A stretch of DNA of 64,000 bases. Source: Aquabacterium humicola (GTDB taxonomy: Bacteria > Pseudomonadota > Gammaproteobacteria > Burkholderiales > Burkholderiaceae_C). The DNA is taken from NCBI RefSeq assembly GCF_030167915.1, contig NZ_JARGNB010000001.1, positions 1,178,001-1,242,000 on the forward strand, in the 5' to 3' direction. Below the pieces are notes generated by a model. That model did no database searches. It saw only the letters and a program-made list of their open reading frames with translations, and had not been told where the DNA came from. Of the stretch, positions 51,314 through 59,614 are shown one piece after another. The translations under genes were made by a program, and so were the position numbers. How positions within the stretch are numbered: the stretch's first letter is position 1; each line of letters opens with the position of its first letter.

Positions 51314-52321
51314 ATGACCCCTCGCCCGCCCGCCTCGCCCCCACGCCGCCTCGGCCTGCTGTCGCTCGCCGCCGCCGCGCTCGCCGCCCTCACACCCTTG
51401 GCCGCTCATTCTCAAAGTTATCCAAGCAAGCCGGTGAAGATCGTCGTGCCCTTCGCGCCCGGCGGCGCCACCGACATCCTGGCGCGGTTGCTGGCCGAGA
51501 AGATGGGACCGAAGATGGGCCAGACAGTGATCGTCGAGAACAAGCCCGGTGCCGCCGGCATCGTCGGCACCGACCAGGTCGCGAAGGCGCCGCCGGATGG
51601 CCACACCATCGTGCTGGGGCTGTCGAACTCGCTGCTGACCAACCAGTTCCTGTACGAGAAGCTGCCGTACAACGTCGAGCGCGACCTCGCGCTGGTGTCG
51701 CAGATCGCGGTGGCGCCGCTGATCCTCGTCGTGCACCCGAGCGTGCCGGCGAACAACGCCAACGAGCTGATGGCGCACATCGGCAGGAGCAAGGGCAAGC
51801 TGTCGTACGGCTCGTACGGCATCGGCGCCTATCCGCACCTGGCCGGCGCGCACATGAGCGACGTCGCCAACGCCGACATGTCGCACGTGCCCTACAAGGG
51901 CGAAGCGCCGATGGTGCAGGACCTGCTGGCCGGCAACATCCAGATCGCCTACGCCAGCGCGCTGCAGGTCAAGGCGCATGTCGAGGCCGGCAAGCTGAAG
52001 GCGCTGGCCGTCACCGGCGACAACCGCATCGCGGCAATGCCCAACCTGCCGACGATGGTCGAGCAGGGCCTGAAGGACGAGGCCTACCGGCTGACCGGCT
52101 GGCTGGCCGTCGCCGCGCCCGCCGGCACGCCGAAGCCGGTGCTGCAGCGCCTGTCCGACGAGCTGCGCGCCGCCTGCGAGCAGCCCGACGTGAAGGCCCG
52201 CATCGTCGCCATGGGCTTCGATGTCAGGGCCAGCACGCCGGAGCAGTTCGCCGCGGTCTACAAGCGCGAATGGCCGGTGTGGCAGCGCATGGTGAAGACC
52301 TCCGGCGCGAAGCTGGAGTAG
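51314..52321 (+). CDS. TctC/Bug-type periplasmic solute-binding protein
   Basis: 335 residues. Signal peptide with a twin-Arg-like lead (PRRLGLLSLAAAALAAL) cut near AHSQ. Bug signatures: YPSKPVKIVVPFAPGGATDI, NKPGAAGIVGTDQVAKAPPD, and HVPYKGEAPMVQDLLAGNIQ. GGAGA 7 bases before ATG. Follows the acyl-CoA synthetase by 37 bp, likely the last gene of the ligAB-like operon, and may bind the aromatic or related acid used by it. Confidence 0.93.
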   Translation: MTPRPPASPPRRLGLLSLAAAALAALTPLAAHSQSYPSKPVKIVVPFAPGGATDILARLLAEKMGPKMGQTVIVENKPGAAGIVGTDQVAKAPPDGHTIVLGLSNSLLTNQFLYEKLPYNVERDLALVSQIAVAPLILVVHPSVPANNANELMAHIGRSKGKLSYGSYGIGAYPHLAGAHMSDVANADMSHVPYKGEAPMVQDLLAGNIQIAYASALQVKAHVEAGKLKALAVTGDNRIAAMPNLPTMVEQGLKDEAYRLTGWLAVAAPAGTPKPVLQRLSDELRAACEQPDVKARIVAMGFDVRASTPEQFAAVYKREWPVWQRMVKTSGAKLE

Positions 52322-52341
52322 GCGCGGGGCGTCAGGCGGGG

Positions 52342-52357
52342 CCCGGCGGACGCCGGG
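52342..52357. terminator. GC hairpin between convergent genes
   Basis: Inverted CCCGGCG/CGCCGGG (52342-52348 and 52351-52357); sterically it would form a 5-bp stem with a 4-base loop. Lies between the ends of the Bug gene (+) and thioesterase gene (-). No T-run. Weak candidate. Confidence 0.3.
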
Positions 52358-52378
52358 GCTGCAACGGAAGTGTCGGCT

Positions 52379-52819
52379 TCAGGCTTCCCGCGCCGGCGCC
52401 GGCATCGCGCGCACGATCGCCGTCGCGGTCGCCGAGGCCACCAGCTCGCCGTTCTGATAGAGCTCGCCGGCGAGGAAGCAGATGTCGCGACCGCGGCGCA
52501 CGACGCGTCCTCTGCCCGTCAGCGGCCCGACCACCGCGGGGCGGTGGAACGAGAGGTTGAGGTTCAAGGTCGGCGCGAATTCGCCGGCCTTCAGCGTCGC
52601 GGCGAGCGCGGGGCCCATCGTGTCGTCGAGCATTGCGGCGAGAAAGCCGCCCTGGATGTGGCCGGCCGGGTTCGTGAACCCGGGCTTGCCGTCGAACGTC
52701 AGCTCGGCGGTGCCGGCATCGCCATCGACCTGCGTGAAGCGGGCGCCGAGCGTATCGGCCGCACGCGGCGGCGGCAGTTCGCCGGCCATGATGCGCCAGA
52801 AGAAGGCTTGTTTGTCCAT
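52379..52819 (-). CDS. PaaI-family hotdog thioesterase
   Basis: 146 residues. Hotdog fold with NPAGHIQGGFLAAMLDDTMG near 50-70, where the HxQGG turn and the Asp of LDD are the usual active-site positions, and LNLNLSFHRPAVVGPLTGRG. Members hydrolyse aryl- or acyl-CoA thioesters in the cytoplasm. Starts 29 bp after the small exported protein gene and is the last gene of a four-gene minus-strand operon. Confidence 0.88.
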   Translation of the reverse strand: MDKQAFFWRIMAGELPPPRAADTLGARFTQVDGDAGTAELTFDGKPGFTNPAGHIQGGFLAAMLDDTMGPALAATLKAGEFAPTLNLNLSFHRPAVVGPLTGRGRVVRRGRDICFLAGELYQNGELVASATATAIVRAMPAPAREA

Positions 52820-52848
52820 GGGATCGGTGTGTCGGATCGGCGTCGCGC

Positions 52849-53343
52849 TCAGCGCACCGGCGCTTCGCAGGCGGCGCGCCGCATCGGGAAGTCGACGCCG
52901 CGCAAGCTGCCCTGGCGCAGGCCTTCGATGCGCGCAGCGAGACGGCCGTCGGGCAGCAGTCGATAGATCACGCGCTGCGGGAAGTCGTGCGCCGGGTTCT
53001 CGAACACCACCTCGTGCGCGGTCTGGCTCTTCAGCGTGAAGCTCGTCTCGCGCTGGTTCGACGGCTGCGCGATGTAGACCAGCACGCCATCGGCGCCGGC
53101 GCGGATCTGCACGAACTCATGCTCGACGGTGCGGCCACGCTTCACCGTGCGCGACATGCCGAGCATCGTGCCGCCGGCCGGTGCCATCCACTGTTCACCC
53201 GAACCCGGCTCGCCACTATCGGCCGCCCAGCATCCGGCGAGCCAGGCCAGTTGCTCGATGCCCTGCGCCGCAGCGGCGCCGGCGAAGGCGGCCAGCAGCA
53301 TGGTGACGCCGGCTGCGCGCCACCCGACCGGACCACGGCTCAT
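52849..53343 (-). CDS. Small exported protein, DUF6265-like
   Basis: 164 residues with a signal peptide (GVTMLLAAFAGAAAAQG). The mature part reads IEQLAWLAGCWAADSGEPGS, EQWMAPAGGTMLGMSRTVK, EHEFVQIRAGADGVLVYIAQ, and VFENPAHDFPQRVIYRL, the pattern of the lipocalin-like DUF6265 group. Role unknown; such beta barrels may bind a small ligand in the periplasm. Its ATG overlaps the methyltransferase stop by 4 bases. Confidence 0.8.
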   Translation of the reverse strand: MSRGPVGWRAAGVTMLLAAFAGAAAAQGIEQLAWLAGCWAADSGEPGSGEQWMAPAGGTMLGMSRTVKRGRTVEHEFVQIRAGADGVLVYIAQPSNQRETSFTLKSQTAHEVVFENPAHDFPQRVIYRLLPDGRLAARIEGLRQGSLRGVDFPMRRAACEAPVR

Positions 53344-54158
53344 GACCGCCTCGCCCTTGTTGCCATCGCAATCGGCGTGTGGCGCGCCAGGCGCCAGCTG
53401 TCGTCGAACCAGCGGTCCTCGTAGAAGCCGGTGATCACGAAGCCTGCGGCGATCTGGCCGCCGATCTGGGCGTCCAGCGAGTGGCTGTAGACCAGCATGT
53501 CCTCGCGCTGCAGCTTGTCCCGCAGCTGCGCCTCGCTCAGCTGCTCGACGTCGGCATACGGCAGCCGGTACTTGACGACAAGGCTGGCATCGGCAGCCGG
53601 CGCACCGCCCTCCTCGTCCTCGTCCTCGTCCTCGTCGTCGTCGTCGTCGTCGTCGAATAGGAACACCAGCGGGTTCATGAAGCCGGCCAGCAGCTCGCCG
53701 CCCGGGCGCAGCACGCGGTGGCATTCGCGCCAGACCGGCCGTACGTCGGGCACGAAGGCATTCGACGCCGGATGGAAGACGAGGTCGAAGGACGAATCTC
53801 GCAAGGCGCCGAGGTCTGTCATGTCGCCCTGCACGCAGGTTACCGCGAGGCCCTCGCGCTCGGTGACCTCGCGGTCCTTCTTCAGCTGCTCGTCCGACAG
53901 GTCGAAGCTGACGACCCGCGCGCCGGCCGCGGCGAGCACCGGCACCTGCTGCCCGCCGCCCGACGCGAGGCACAGCACGTCCTTGCCGCGCAGGTCGCCG
54001 AACCAGTCGCGCGGCACGGGCAGCTTCGGCGTCAGCACCACCTGCCAGTTGCCGGCGCGTGCGCGGGCGATCGTCGCGGCGTCGACCGGCTGCGACCAGA
54101 CGCAGCCACCGGTGGAGGCCCGGTTCCAGGCGCGGCGGTTGTGCTGCAGGGGGTCCAT
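53340..54158 (-). CDS. SAM-dependent class I methyltransferase with acidic insert
   Basis: 272 residues. SAM motif I VLCLASGGGQQVPVLAAAGA near 60, then FDLSDEQLKKD, QGDMTDL, FDLVFHPASNAFV and VLRPGGELLAGF. After strand 5 there is an unbroken acidic run of about 15 Asp/Glu at residues 168-183 encoded by a trinucleotide repeat, within a loop. The remainder (ITGFYEDRWFDDSW) closes the fold. Substrate unknown. Lies 38 bp after the haemoglobin gene with tandem 12-bp repeats between. Confidence 0.88.
   Translation of the reverse strand: MDPLQHNRRAWNRASTGGCVWSQPVDAATIARARAGNWQVVLTPKLPVPRDWFGDLRGKDVLCLASGGGQQVPVLAAAGARVVSFDLSDEQLKKDREVTEREGLAVTCVQGDMTDLGALRDSSFDLVFHPASNAFVPDVRPVWRECHRVLRPGGELLAGFMNPLVFLFDDDDDDDEDEDEDEEGGAPAADASLVVKYRLPYADVEQLSEAQLRDKLQREDMLVYSHSLDAQIGGQIAAGFVITGFYEDRWFDDSWRLARHTPIAMATRARRS
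53610..53655. repeat. CTC/GTC trinucleotide repeat inside the methyltransferase gene
   Basis: About 15 triplets on the + strand of the form (CTCGTC)n then (GTC)n, encoding the Glu/Asp run on the minus strand. Length changes by slippage would add or remove acidic residues without changing frame. Confidence 0.8.
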
Positions 54159-54171
54159 CTCAGGCGCCGGT

Positions 54172-54207
54172 GTCACTGTCCGAGTCACTGTCCGAGTCAC
54201 TGTCCGA
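54172..54207. repeat. Three perfect 12-bp tandem repeats
   Basis: GTCACTGTCCGA at 54172-54183, 54184-54195 and 54196-54207. On the minus strand each copy carries TGA in the same frame, so the haemoglobin gene ends in its first copy and has two spare in-frame stops behind it. The array also forms the leader of the methyltransferase gene. Confidence 0.85.
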
Positions 54208-54670
54208 CATAGGGCCCCTTGACCTCGCCCCAGCCCCACTTCGGCATCGGCGCGTCCTCGGTCACGTCGGCACCCGGCTGCGAGTTGATCACCGCCAGCC
54301 GCGAGCCCCATTCGAGGTAGCCGACCAGCGCCGAACGGAACTCGGGGTCGTCGGGCAGCTGGAGCTGGTCGGCGGTGTCCAGCAGCAGCGCCATCCAGCG
54401 GCGGCGCTGTTCCTGCGTCAGGTGCTTGTTCAGGTGGTGGCGGATCATGCTCAGATGTCCGCCGTGCTGTTCGGAATAGCTCGGAGGCCCGCCGAGCACT
54501 TCGCCGAGGAAGGCCGCGACATGCGCCGGGTGCTCGCCGCTCATGTGCGCGAACACCGGCGCCAGCAGCGGGTCGTCCTTCACGCGCTGGTAGAAGCGCT
54601 CGGTCAGCCGGTTCAGCGCATCGATGCCGCCGAGCCAGTCGTAGAGGGTGGGAACGGGGGTGTCGGTCAT
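54197..54670 (-). CDS. Truncated haemoglobin, group II-like
   Basis: 157 residues. Globin features: TLYDWLGGIDALNRLTERFY with Tyr B10, VFAHMSGEHPAHVAAFLGEV, GPPSYSEQHGGHLSMIRHH with the likely proximal His, and RRWMALLLD with the Trp typical of groups II/III. C-terminal tail of about 25 residues (PMPKWGWGEVKGPYVGQ). It may bind O2 or NO. First gene of the minus-strand operon. ATG at 54670. Confidence 0.88.
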   Translation of the reverse strand: MTDTPVPTLYDWLGGIDALNRLTERFYQRVKDDPLLAPVFAHMSGEHPAHVAAFLGEVLGGPPSYSEQHGGHLSMIRHHLNKHLTQEQRRRWMALLLDTADQLQLPDDPEFRSALVGYLEWGSRLAVINSQPGADVTEDAPMPKWGWGEVKGPYVGQ

Positions 54671-54885
54671 GGGGATCGGACGCGGTGCGTGATAACACGC
54701 GAAGCACACGGCGATGTTCGATCGCCCGGTGCGGAGGTGGGAAGCCCGTCGCCGCTTCGCAACGGCCGCGGCGCGCGCCGGCAAGCTTACGGCGGCACGC
54801 CGGCGCCCGTCCAGTGGCGTGCCAGCTCCTGCCAGCCGGTTAGGATCGCGCGGCCATCTGGGCACATCAATACGAGGAACACCGC

Positions 54886-55131
54886 ATGGGCATCATCAGC
54901 ACCATCGTCGTCGGGCTCATCGTCGGCGCCATCGCGCGCTTCGTGCTGCCGGGTGAACAGAAGATGGGATGGATCCTGACCTGCCTGCTCGGCATCGCCG
55001 GCTCGCTGATCGCCGGCTTCGTCGGCCAGTCGATGGGCTGGTACGCCGTCGGCCAGCCGGCCGGCTGGATCGCGTCGGTGGTCGGCGCGGCCCTCCTGCT
55101 GTTCGTGATCGGCCTGGTGCGCAAGCAGTGA
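54886..55131 (+). CDS. GlsB/YeaQ/YmgE-family small membrane protein
   Basis: 81 residues, three hydrophobic segments. MGIISTIVVGLIVGAIARFV, GWILTCLLGIAGSLIAGFVG and IASVVGAALLLFVIGLVRKQ match the family, with GEQ after the first helix. Family members are stress-induced in enterics; function unknown. GAGGAA 7 bases before ATG. Confidence 0.92.
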   Translation: MGIISTIVVGLIVGAIARFVLPGEQKMGWILTCLLGIAGSLIAGFVGQSMGWYAVGQPAGWIASVVGAALLLFVIGLVRKQ

Positions 55132-55198
55132 CCGGACGCGGGCGCCTGGGCGCGCGCGCCGTGTCCCGGTCCCGGCCAAGACGCGCCGCGGCCTGCGG

Positions 55199-58100
55199 TC
55201 AGGTCGTGAGCTGACGGCAGTCGATGGGCCGGATGTCGAAGCGGCCGGTCGCCCGCGCCAGGCGCACCATCTGCGCGGTGCCGGCCCGCGAGGCATCGGA
55301 CTCGTCCATGTCCCACAGCGCGAGCAGCGTGCACCGGCTGGCGCCCCAGGCGAGCGCGAGTTCCAGCACCCAGCGGTTGCCGCGTTCCCAGGCATCGAGG
55401 GGGCGGCCGGGCATCCACCGCGGCGCGTCCGCGGCGCCGCCCAGCGTCAGGGCCTTGCGCTCGTGCTGGCGCACGATCTCGAAGAAGCGGCCCAGCCAGT
55501 CGTCGTAACGCGCAAACACGTCGCGCGCGATGTCCGGCGCCGGCATCGGCAGGCACAGCACCACGGGGATGCCGGCCTCGCGGCAGGCTTCGTGGGCCAG
55601 GATGTCCGCGCCCGGCGCGGCCGAGGCCAGCACGACGAGCTCCTCGTCGTCGTTCTTCAGCGCCATCAGCGCGTCGCGGATCAGCATGCGCGCGGTGCCC
55701 TGGGCAGCGGCCGGGAAGCGCCGGGTGGCCGAGCCCGGCAGGTCGGGCGTGTGCCCGGTGAAGACCACCAAGTGCACCGGTCGCGACGGCGCCGCCTTCG
55801 CCGCGCCCGACGCGGTGTCCTGCGCATCGAACGCCTGGATCACCGCCCGGGCAGCTTCGGCGCGGATGCCGAGATCGGCGAAGAGCTGCAACTGCCCGCG
55901 GGCCGCGTCCCAGGCGAACAGGCTGTGCGGCGGGATGACCGATCGGTAGGTCTCGATGGCGATCGACGGATCGCTGGCCAGCAGCTCCTCGGGCTCGGTG
56001 AGGAACGCGAGGTCGGCACCGCTGATCTCGGTCCACATCAGCTCGTCGCCCTGGGCGCGCTCTTTCGCGCGCGTGATCGCCGCGCCGACCACCTGGCGCA
56101 GCATCGCCAGATCGTGCTCGAGGTCCTCGGCGTAGCGCGAGGCCTTGCGCGCGTCGGTGCCGACCAGCTTGCGCCACGCCGTCGGGGACTGCGCCAGCGA
56201 CTGCAGGATGACGCCCGCCTGCAGGCAGGCCAGCCCCGGATAGAACGCGTTCAGGTCGACGAAGAACGCCCGCCGATAGGCTTCGAACGATTGCAGCAGC
56301 TGGCGGTCGAGCGCCCGTTCGCGGCGCTCGGCAACACTCTCGCAGCCCTCGAAGGCGCGCCGCCACAAGGTCTTCAGGTTGCGCCCCTGCAGCGCGAGCG
56401 CCTCGGCCTGGTCCTTCTGTTCGAGGCCGGGCTGATCCAGCACGGCGCGGATGGCCTGGTTCGACGCCTCGAGCAGATCGGCCGCCCGGGTCTGCCGATA
56501 GATGCGCTCGTAGACGTTGGCCAGTGCCAGATTGGCCTGCAGGTCGTTCGGATAGGTCCTGCGCACGGCCTCCCAGGTGTCCCGGGCGCCGTCGTAATCC
56601 TTGACGTTCCATTGCGCACGGCCGACCAGCTTGAGGCCGTCCCACTGGAAGCGTTCGCCCCGCACGTCGGTGGCCAGCAGGCGCAGCCAGCCGCGGTCGC
56701 GCACGACCTCGGCGCGCTGCACCTCGCCGATGAAGGTCAGCGGCACGACCGTGACCTTCGAGGCATCGGCCTCGGCCAGCCCCGGCATCATCAGGAAGAT
56801 CGGGCTGTCGGTCTCGCGCTCGCTCGCCAGGCTGGCGTTGATCGCGGCGGACAAGCGGTCGAGCGCGCCCGCCGGATCCTTCACGTCATACGCGACGTAG
56901 CGATCGGTCGAGAGGTCGAACGGCGTCGTGTCGGCCGACGGGGCGCCCTTGATCAGCAGCGTGCGCTTCTTGCGCAGCGCATGGCGCACGCCGAGCTCGT
57001 AGAACACGTTCGCGTTGTGCACCGTGATGTCGCAGATGACGAGGTCGGCCTCGAGGATCAGCGCGAACATGTCGGCGCGGATGTTGCCGGCCTCGGTCAC
57101 CTCGCCGGTGGTGCCGCCGCTGAGCGCGCAGCGTTGCATCGCCGGGCGGATCAGCGCCCGCTCGACCTCGTCGAAGTCGACGACCGCCCCCGACGAATCC
57201 TTCTTCTGGCCGAAGCCGCGGATGATGAACGCGCGCATCGTGGGGATCTCCGGGTTGGGTCGGGCGGGGTCGGCCAGCGAGGAACGCGGGTCGGCGTCGG
57301 GCGGCGTGACGGCATACGGCGTCGGCTTCGACGACGACAGCCAGTCGCGGCGCCCGTCGATCAGCTGGCGATGCACCTGGGCCTCCTCGCCGACGGCCCG
57401 CGCCAGCACCCTGGCGGCATCGGACAGCAACTCGAACGCCTCGACCTCGCTCAGCTTCGTCTTGAACGTCTCGCCCGCCTCTTGCCAGCGCTGCGGCACT
57501 TCGGCCAGGGCCTGCAGCACCGGGGCGCCGATGAGCAGCAGGCCGTCCTCGGGCAGCTCGAGCAGGCGCTGCAAGGCGTCCTTGGCATGCGCGAACTCGC
57601 CCTCGTTGAGCCAGCCCAGCGCGATCAACGCCTGCGCCTCGGCCAGTTCTTCGGGCGGCGGCGGCTGCTCGCGCTGCACCTGCGCGAGCAGCGTGCCGAG
57701 CGCCGTCGCCGCCGCGCGATCGATGCGCCCGGGGCCGACCGAGGCGAGCGCCTGCAGTTCGAGCTGGAAGCGCAGGCGCTTCTGCACGTCATGCGCCGAC
57801 TTCCAGGGCGGCACGCCGGCGGCGATCCACGGCAGGAAGGCCTCGTAGTTCTGGCGCAGCGACAGGCTGTCGTCCAGCGCGAACTCGTCGAACACCGTGC
57901 GCTCGCCGTACGCATAGTCCGGGCTGTGCGGCACCTGGATCGCGCCGAAGTAGGCGGAGAGATCGCCCTCGGCACCGCAGCAGCGGCGCAGCAGCGCTTC
58001 GAACTGCGGCTGGAAGCCTTCGACACGACCGAACATCGGCGACTCGCCACCGAAGCGCCACAGCCCGCGCAAATCCTCGCGCTGGCCCTCCACCCGCGAC

Positions 58101-58846
58101 ACCAGCGGGTAGACCTGCAGCGGCCGCAGGTCGGCAGACGACTGGCGACGGTAGGCCGCCGCCTGCTCGACCAGCTTGCCGATGCCGGTCAGGCTCTGTG
58201 CATTGGGCGTGAAGACGACGGCCAGCGTGTCGGGCAGCAGCATCGTGCAGATGCCGCTGACATCGGTGACGCCGGTGCGCGAATCGATGAAGGTGAAGGC
58301 ATAACGCCGACCCAGCCACTCGGCCATCGCGCCGAACAGCGGCGGCGCGCTGCGGTACAGCGCCTCCCAGCCGAAGCGGTTGACGCGCGTGGCGTAGTCG
58401 CCGTCGGCGAAACGGCCGGCCTTGATCACGTCCAGGCCATTCACCCCGGTCGCGACGACATGACGTTCGAAGTCGCTGGCCTCCAGCAGCTCGCGGCAGG
58501 TGTCGTACGACAGGCCGCCGGCGCCGGTTTCGACGCGCTGCAGCGCGGCATCGCGCAGCTGCTCGAGCCAGTCGATCATGCCGGGCTGCTCGTCGGACAT
58601 CAGCGCCGTGTTGCGCGCGAAGTAGTGGTGCAGGCCGGGCGCCTCCAGGTCCATGTCGATGGCCAGCACGCGCCGGCCCTTGCGCGCCACGCGCGGCGCC
58701 AGCAGCCCGGCGATGTTGACCAGCGCCATCGTGCGGCCGGTGCCGCCCTTGTACGAATAGAAGGTCACCACCGAGCCGGGCACGCGCTCGTCCTCCAGCT
58801 CGAAGCGGAATACGAGCCCGTCGTTGGAGGTCACGGGCAGCTGCAT
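55199..58846 (-). CDS. ParA-like KGGTGRT ATPase fused to deoxyribosyltransferase-like, TPR and SLOG-like domains
   Basis: 1215 residues. Residues 1-330: ParA/MinD-like ATPase with a variant P-loop SYKGGTGRTMALVN (33-39; Arg where a Lys is usual, as in KGGVGR families), LAIDMDLEAPGLHHYF and FIDSRTGVTDVSG. 330-520: helical. From 537: nucleoside-2-deoxyribosyltransferase-like domain, FIIRGFG, ADLVICDITVHN (Asp near 606), NVFYELGVRHAL (Glu near 617). 720-990: TPR-type repeats resembling the TRAFs-binding/TPR-S group. 1018-1190: SLOG-like domain, VVFTGHTPDLPG...RFP (split), GADILAHEACREAGIPV, LCLPMPAPD. The set is typical of proteins in bacterial conflict systems where a nucleotide signal is made or sensed. 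Start shares one base with the TIR gene stop (TGATG). A second possible start is at 57238. Confidence 0.8.
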   Translation of the reverse strand: MQLPVTSNDGLVFRFELEDERVPGSVVTFYSYKGGTGRTMALVNIAGLLAPRVARKGRRVLAIDMDLEAPGLHHYFARNTALMSDEQPGMIDWLEQLRDAALQRVETGAGGLSYDTCRELLEASDFERHVVATGVNGLDVIKAGRFADGDYATRVNRFGWEALYRSAPPLFGAMAEWLGRRYAFTFIDSRTGVTDVSGICTMLLPDTLAVVFTPNAQSLTGIGKLVEQAAAYRRQSSADLRPLQVYPLVSRVEGQREDLRGLWRFGGESPMFGRVEGFQPQFEALLRRCCGAEGDLSAYFGAIQVPHSPDYAYGERTVFDEFALDDSLSLRQNYEAFLPWIAAGVPPWKSAHDVQKRLRFQLELQALASVGPGRIDRAAATALGTLLAQVQREQPPPPEELAEAQALIALGWLNEGEFAHAKDALQRLLELPEDGLLLIGAPVLQALAEVPQRWQEAGETFKTKLSEVEAFELLSDAARVLARAVGEEAQVHRQLIDGRRDWLSSSKPTPYAVTPPDADPRSSLADPARPNPEIPTMRAFIIRGFGQKKDSSGAVVDFDEVERALIRPAMQRCALSGGTTGEVTEAGNIRADMFALILEADLVICDITVHNANVFYELGVRHALRKKRTLLIKGAPSADTTPFDLSTDRYVAYDVKDPAGALDRLSAAINASLASERETDSPIFLMMPGLAEADASKVTVVPLTFIGEVQRAEVVRDRGWLRLLATDVRGERFQWDGLKLVGRAQWNVKDYDGARDTWEAVRRTYPNDLQANLALANVYERIYRQTRAADLLEASNQAIRAVLDQPGLEQKDQAEALALQGRNLKTLWRRAFEGCESVAERRERALDRQLLQSFEAYRRAFFVDLNAFYPGLACLQAGVILQSLAQSPTAWRKLVGTDARKASRYAEDLEHDLAMLRQVVGAAITRAKERAQGDELMWTEISGADLAFLTEPEELLASDPSIAIETYRSVIPPHSLFAWDAARGQLQLFADLGIRAEAARAVIQAFDAQDTASGAAKAAPSRPVHLVVFTGHTPDLPGSATRRFPAAAQGTARMLIRDALMALKNDDEELVVLASAAPGADILAHEACREAGIPVVLCLPMPAPDIARDVFARYDDWLGRFFEIVRQHERKALTLGGAADAPRWMPGRPLDAWERGNRWVLELALAWGASRCTLLALWDMDESDASRAGTAQMVRLARATGRFDIRPIDCRQLTT

Positions 58847-59466
58847 CAGCCCCTCATGCCGTCGAGCGGATACGCCGGCACCGGCGGCGCGGCCGGCAGA
58901 TCGACCTCGGGCAGCTTGAACGGGTTCGCGGCGGCATCGGCTTCGAGCTGTGCCTTCAGCGCGTCGCCGCTGAGGTGGTTCCACGACTGCAGGATCTGAT
59001 CGCGGATCTGCGCGATCTCCTTCAGGTACTTGGCCTTCCTGTCCAGCCGGCCGGGCTGCAAGGTGTAGTCGACGAAGGCCTGCGACACCCGCACGCCGCC
59101 CAGCAGCGGGTGCGGCTGGTCGACCAGCTGCAACGCGAACATGTAGTACGGCGGCGACTCGCCGGTGAGCTTGCGGCGGCGCTCGACCAGCTGCTTCATG
59201 CCATGGAATTCCTCGAGGCAGCCGCGGCTCTTGAAATAGGCCGGCGAGCAGACCGCGACCATCACGGCACTGTCGGCCAGCAGCGGCGTGACCCATTCGC
59301 GCCAGTCGGTGCCGGTGCGCTTGCTCTCCATGCGGTCGTCGTAGACGATGCTGAAGCGCTTGTCGAACAGCATCAGCTGCGACGACAGCACGTCGTGCAG
59401 TTCGTCGGTGAACTTGCGCACGATCGGGATGTCGCGCGGGTAGCTGAGAAAGACGACGTGACGCAT
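58846..59466 (-). CDS. TIR-domain protein
   Basis: 206 residues. TIR signatures: HVVFLSYPRDIPIVRKFTDE at the N-terminus (box 1), FSIVYDDRMESKRTGTDWRE, and VAVCSPAYFKSRGCLEEFHG, where Glu86 in the CxxE position matches the NAD-cleaving Glu of enzymatic TIRs. After about 150 the chain is helical with a Pro-rich end (PEVDLPAAPPVPAYPLDG). TIR proteins of this kind commonly destroy NAD+ or make cyclic-ADP-ribose-type signals in antiphage defence. Strong site GAGGGGGAG directly before ATG. First gene of the pair, translationally coupled to the ATPase fusion. Confidence 0.85.
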   Translation of the reverse strand: MRHVVFLSYPRDIPIVRKFTDELHDVLSSQLMLFDKRFSIVYDDRMESKRTGTDWREWVTPLLADSAVMVAVCSPAYFKSRGCLEEFHGMKQLVERRRKLTGESPPYYMFALQLVDQPHPLLGGVRVSQAFVDYTLQPGRLDRKAKYLKEIAQIRDQILQSWNHLSGDALKAQLEADAAANPFKLPEVDLPAAPPVPAYPLDGMRG

Positions 59467-59614
59467 CTCCCCCTCGTCGACGGGCGGGCCGGCCCCAGCG
59501 GCGCAGTCTGCGCCCGGCGCATCGCAATTTCAATGGACCCGTCCGGTCGGCGACACCGGCCCTCATCACGATGAACTACCCTGCACCTCGCCATCGCCTG
59601 CTGCAGGGAGCCCC

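Noticed and set aside
57625-58050. Other frames inside the ATPase fusion gene
   Set aside because: No motifs or ribosome sites; the main frame carries all recognised domain signatures.
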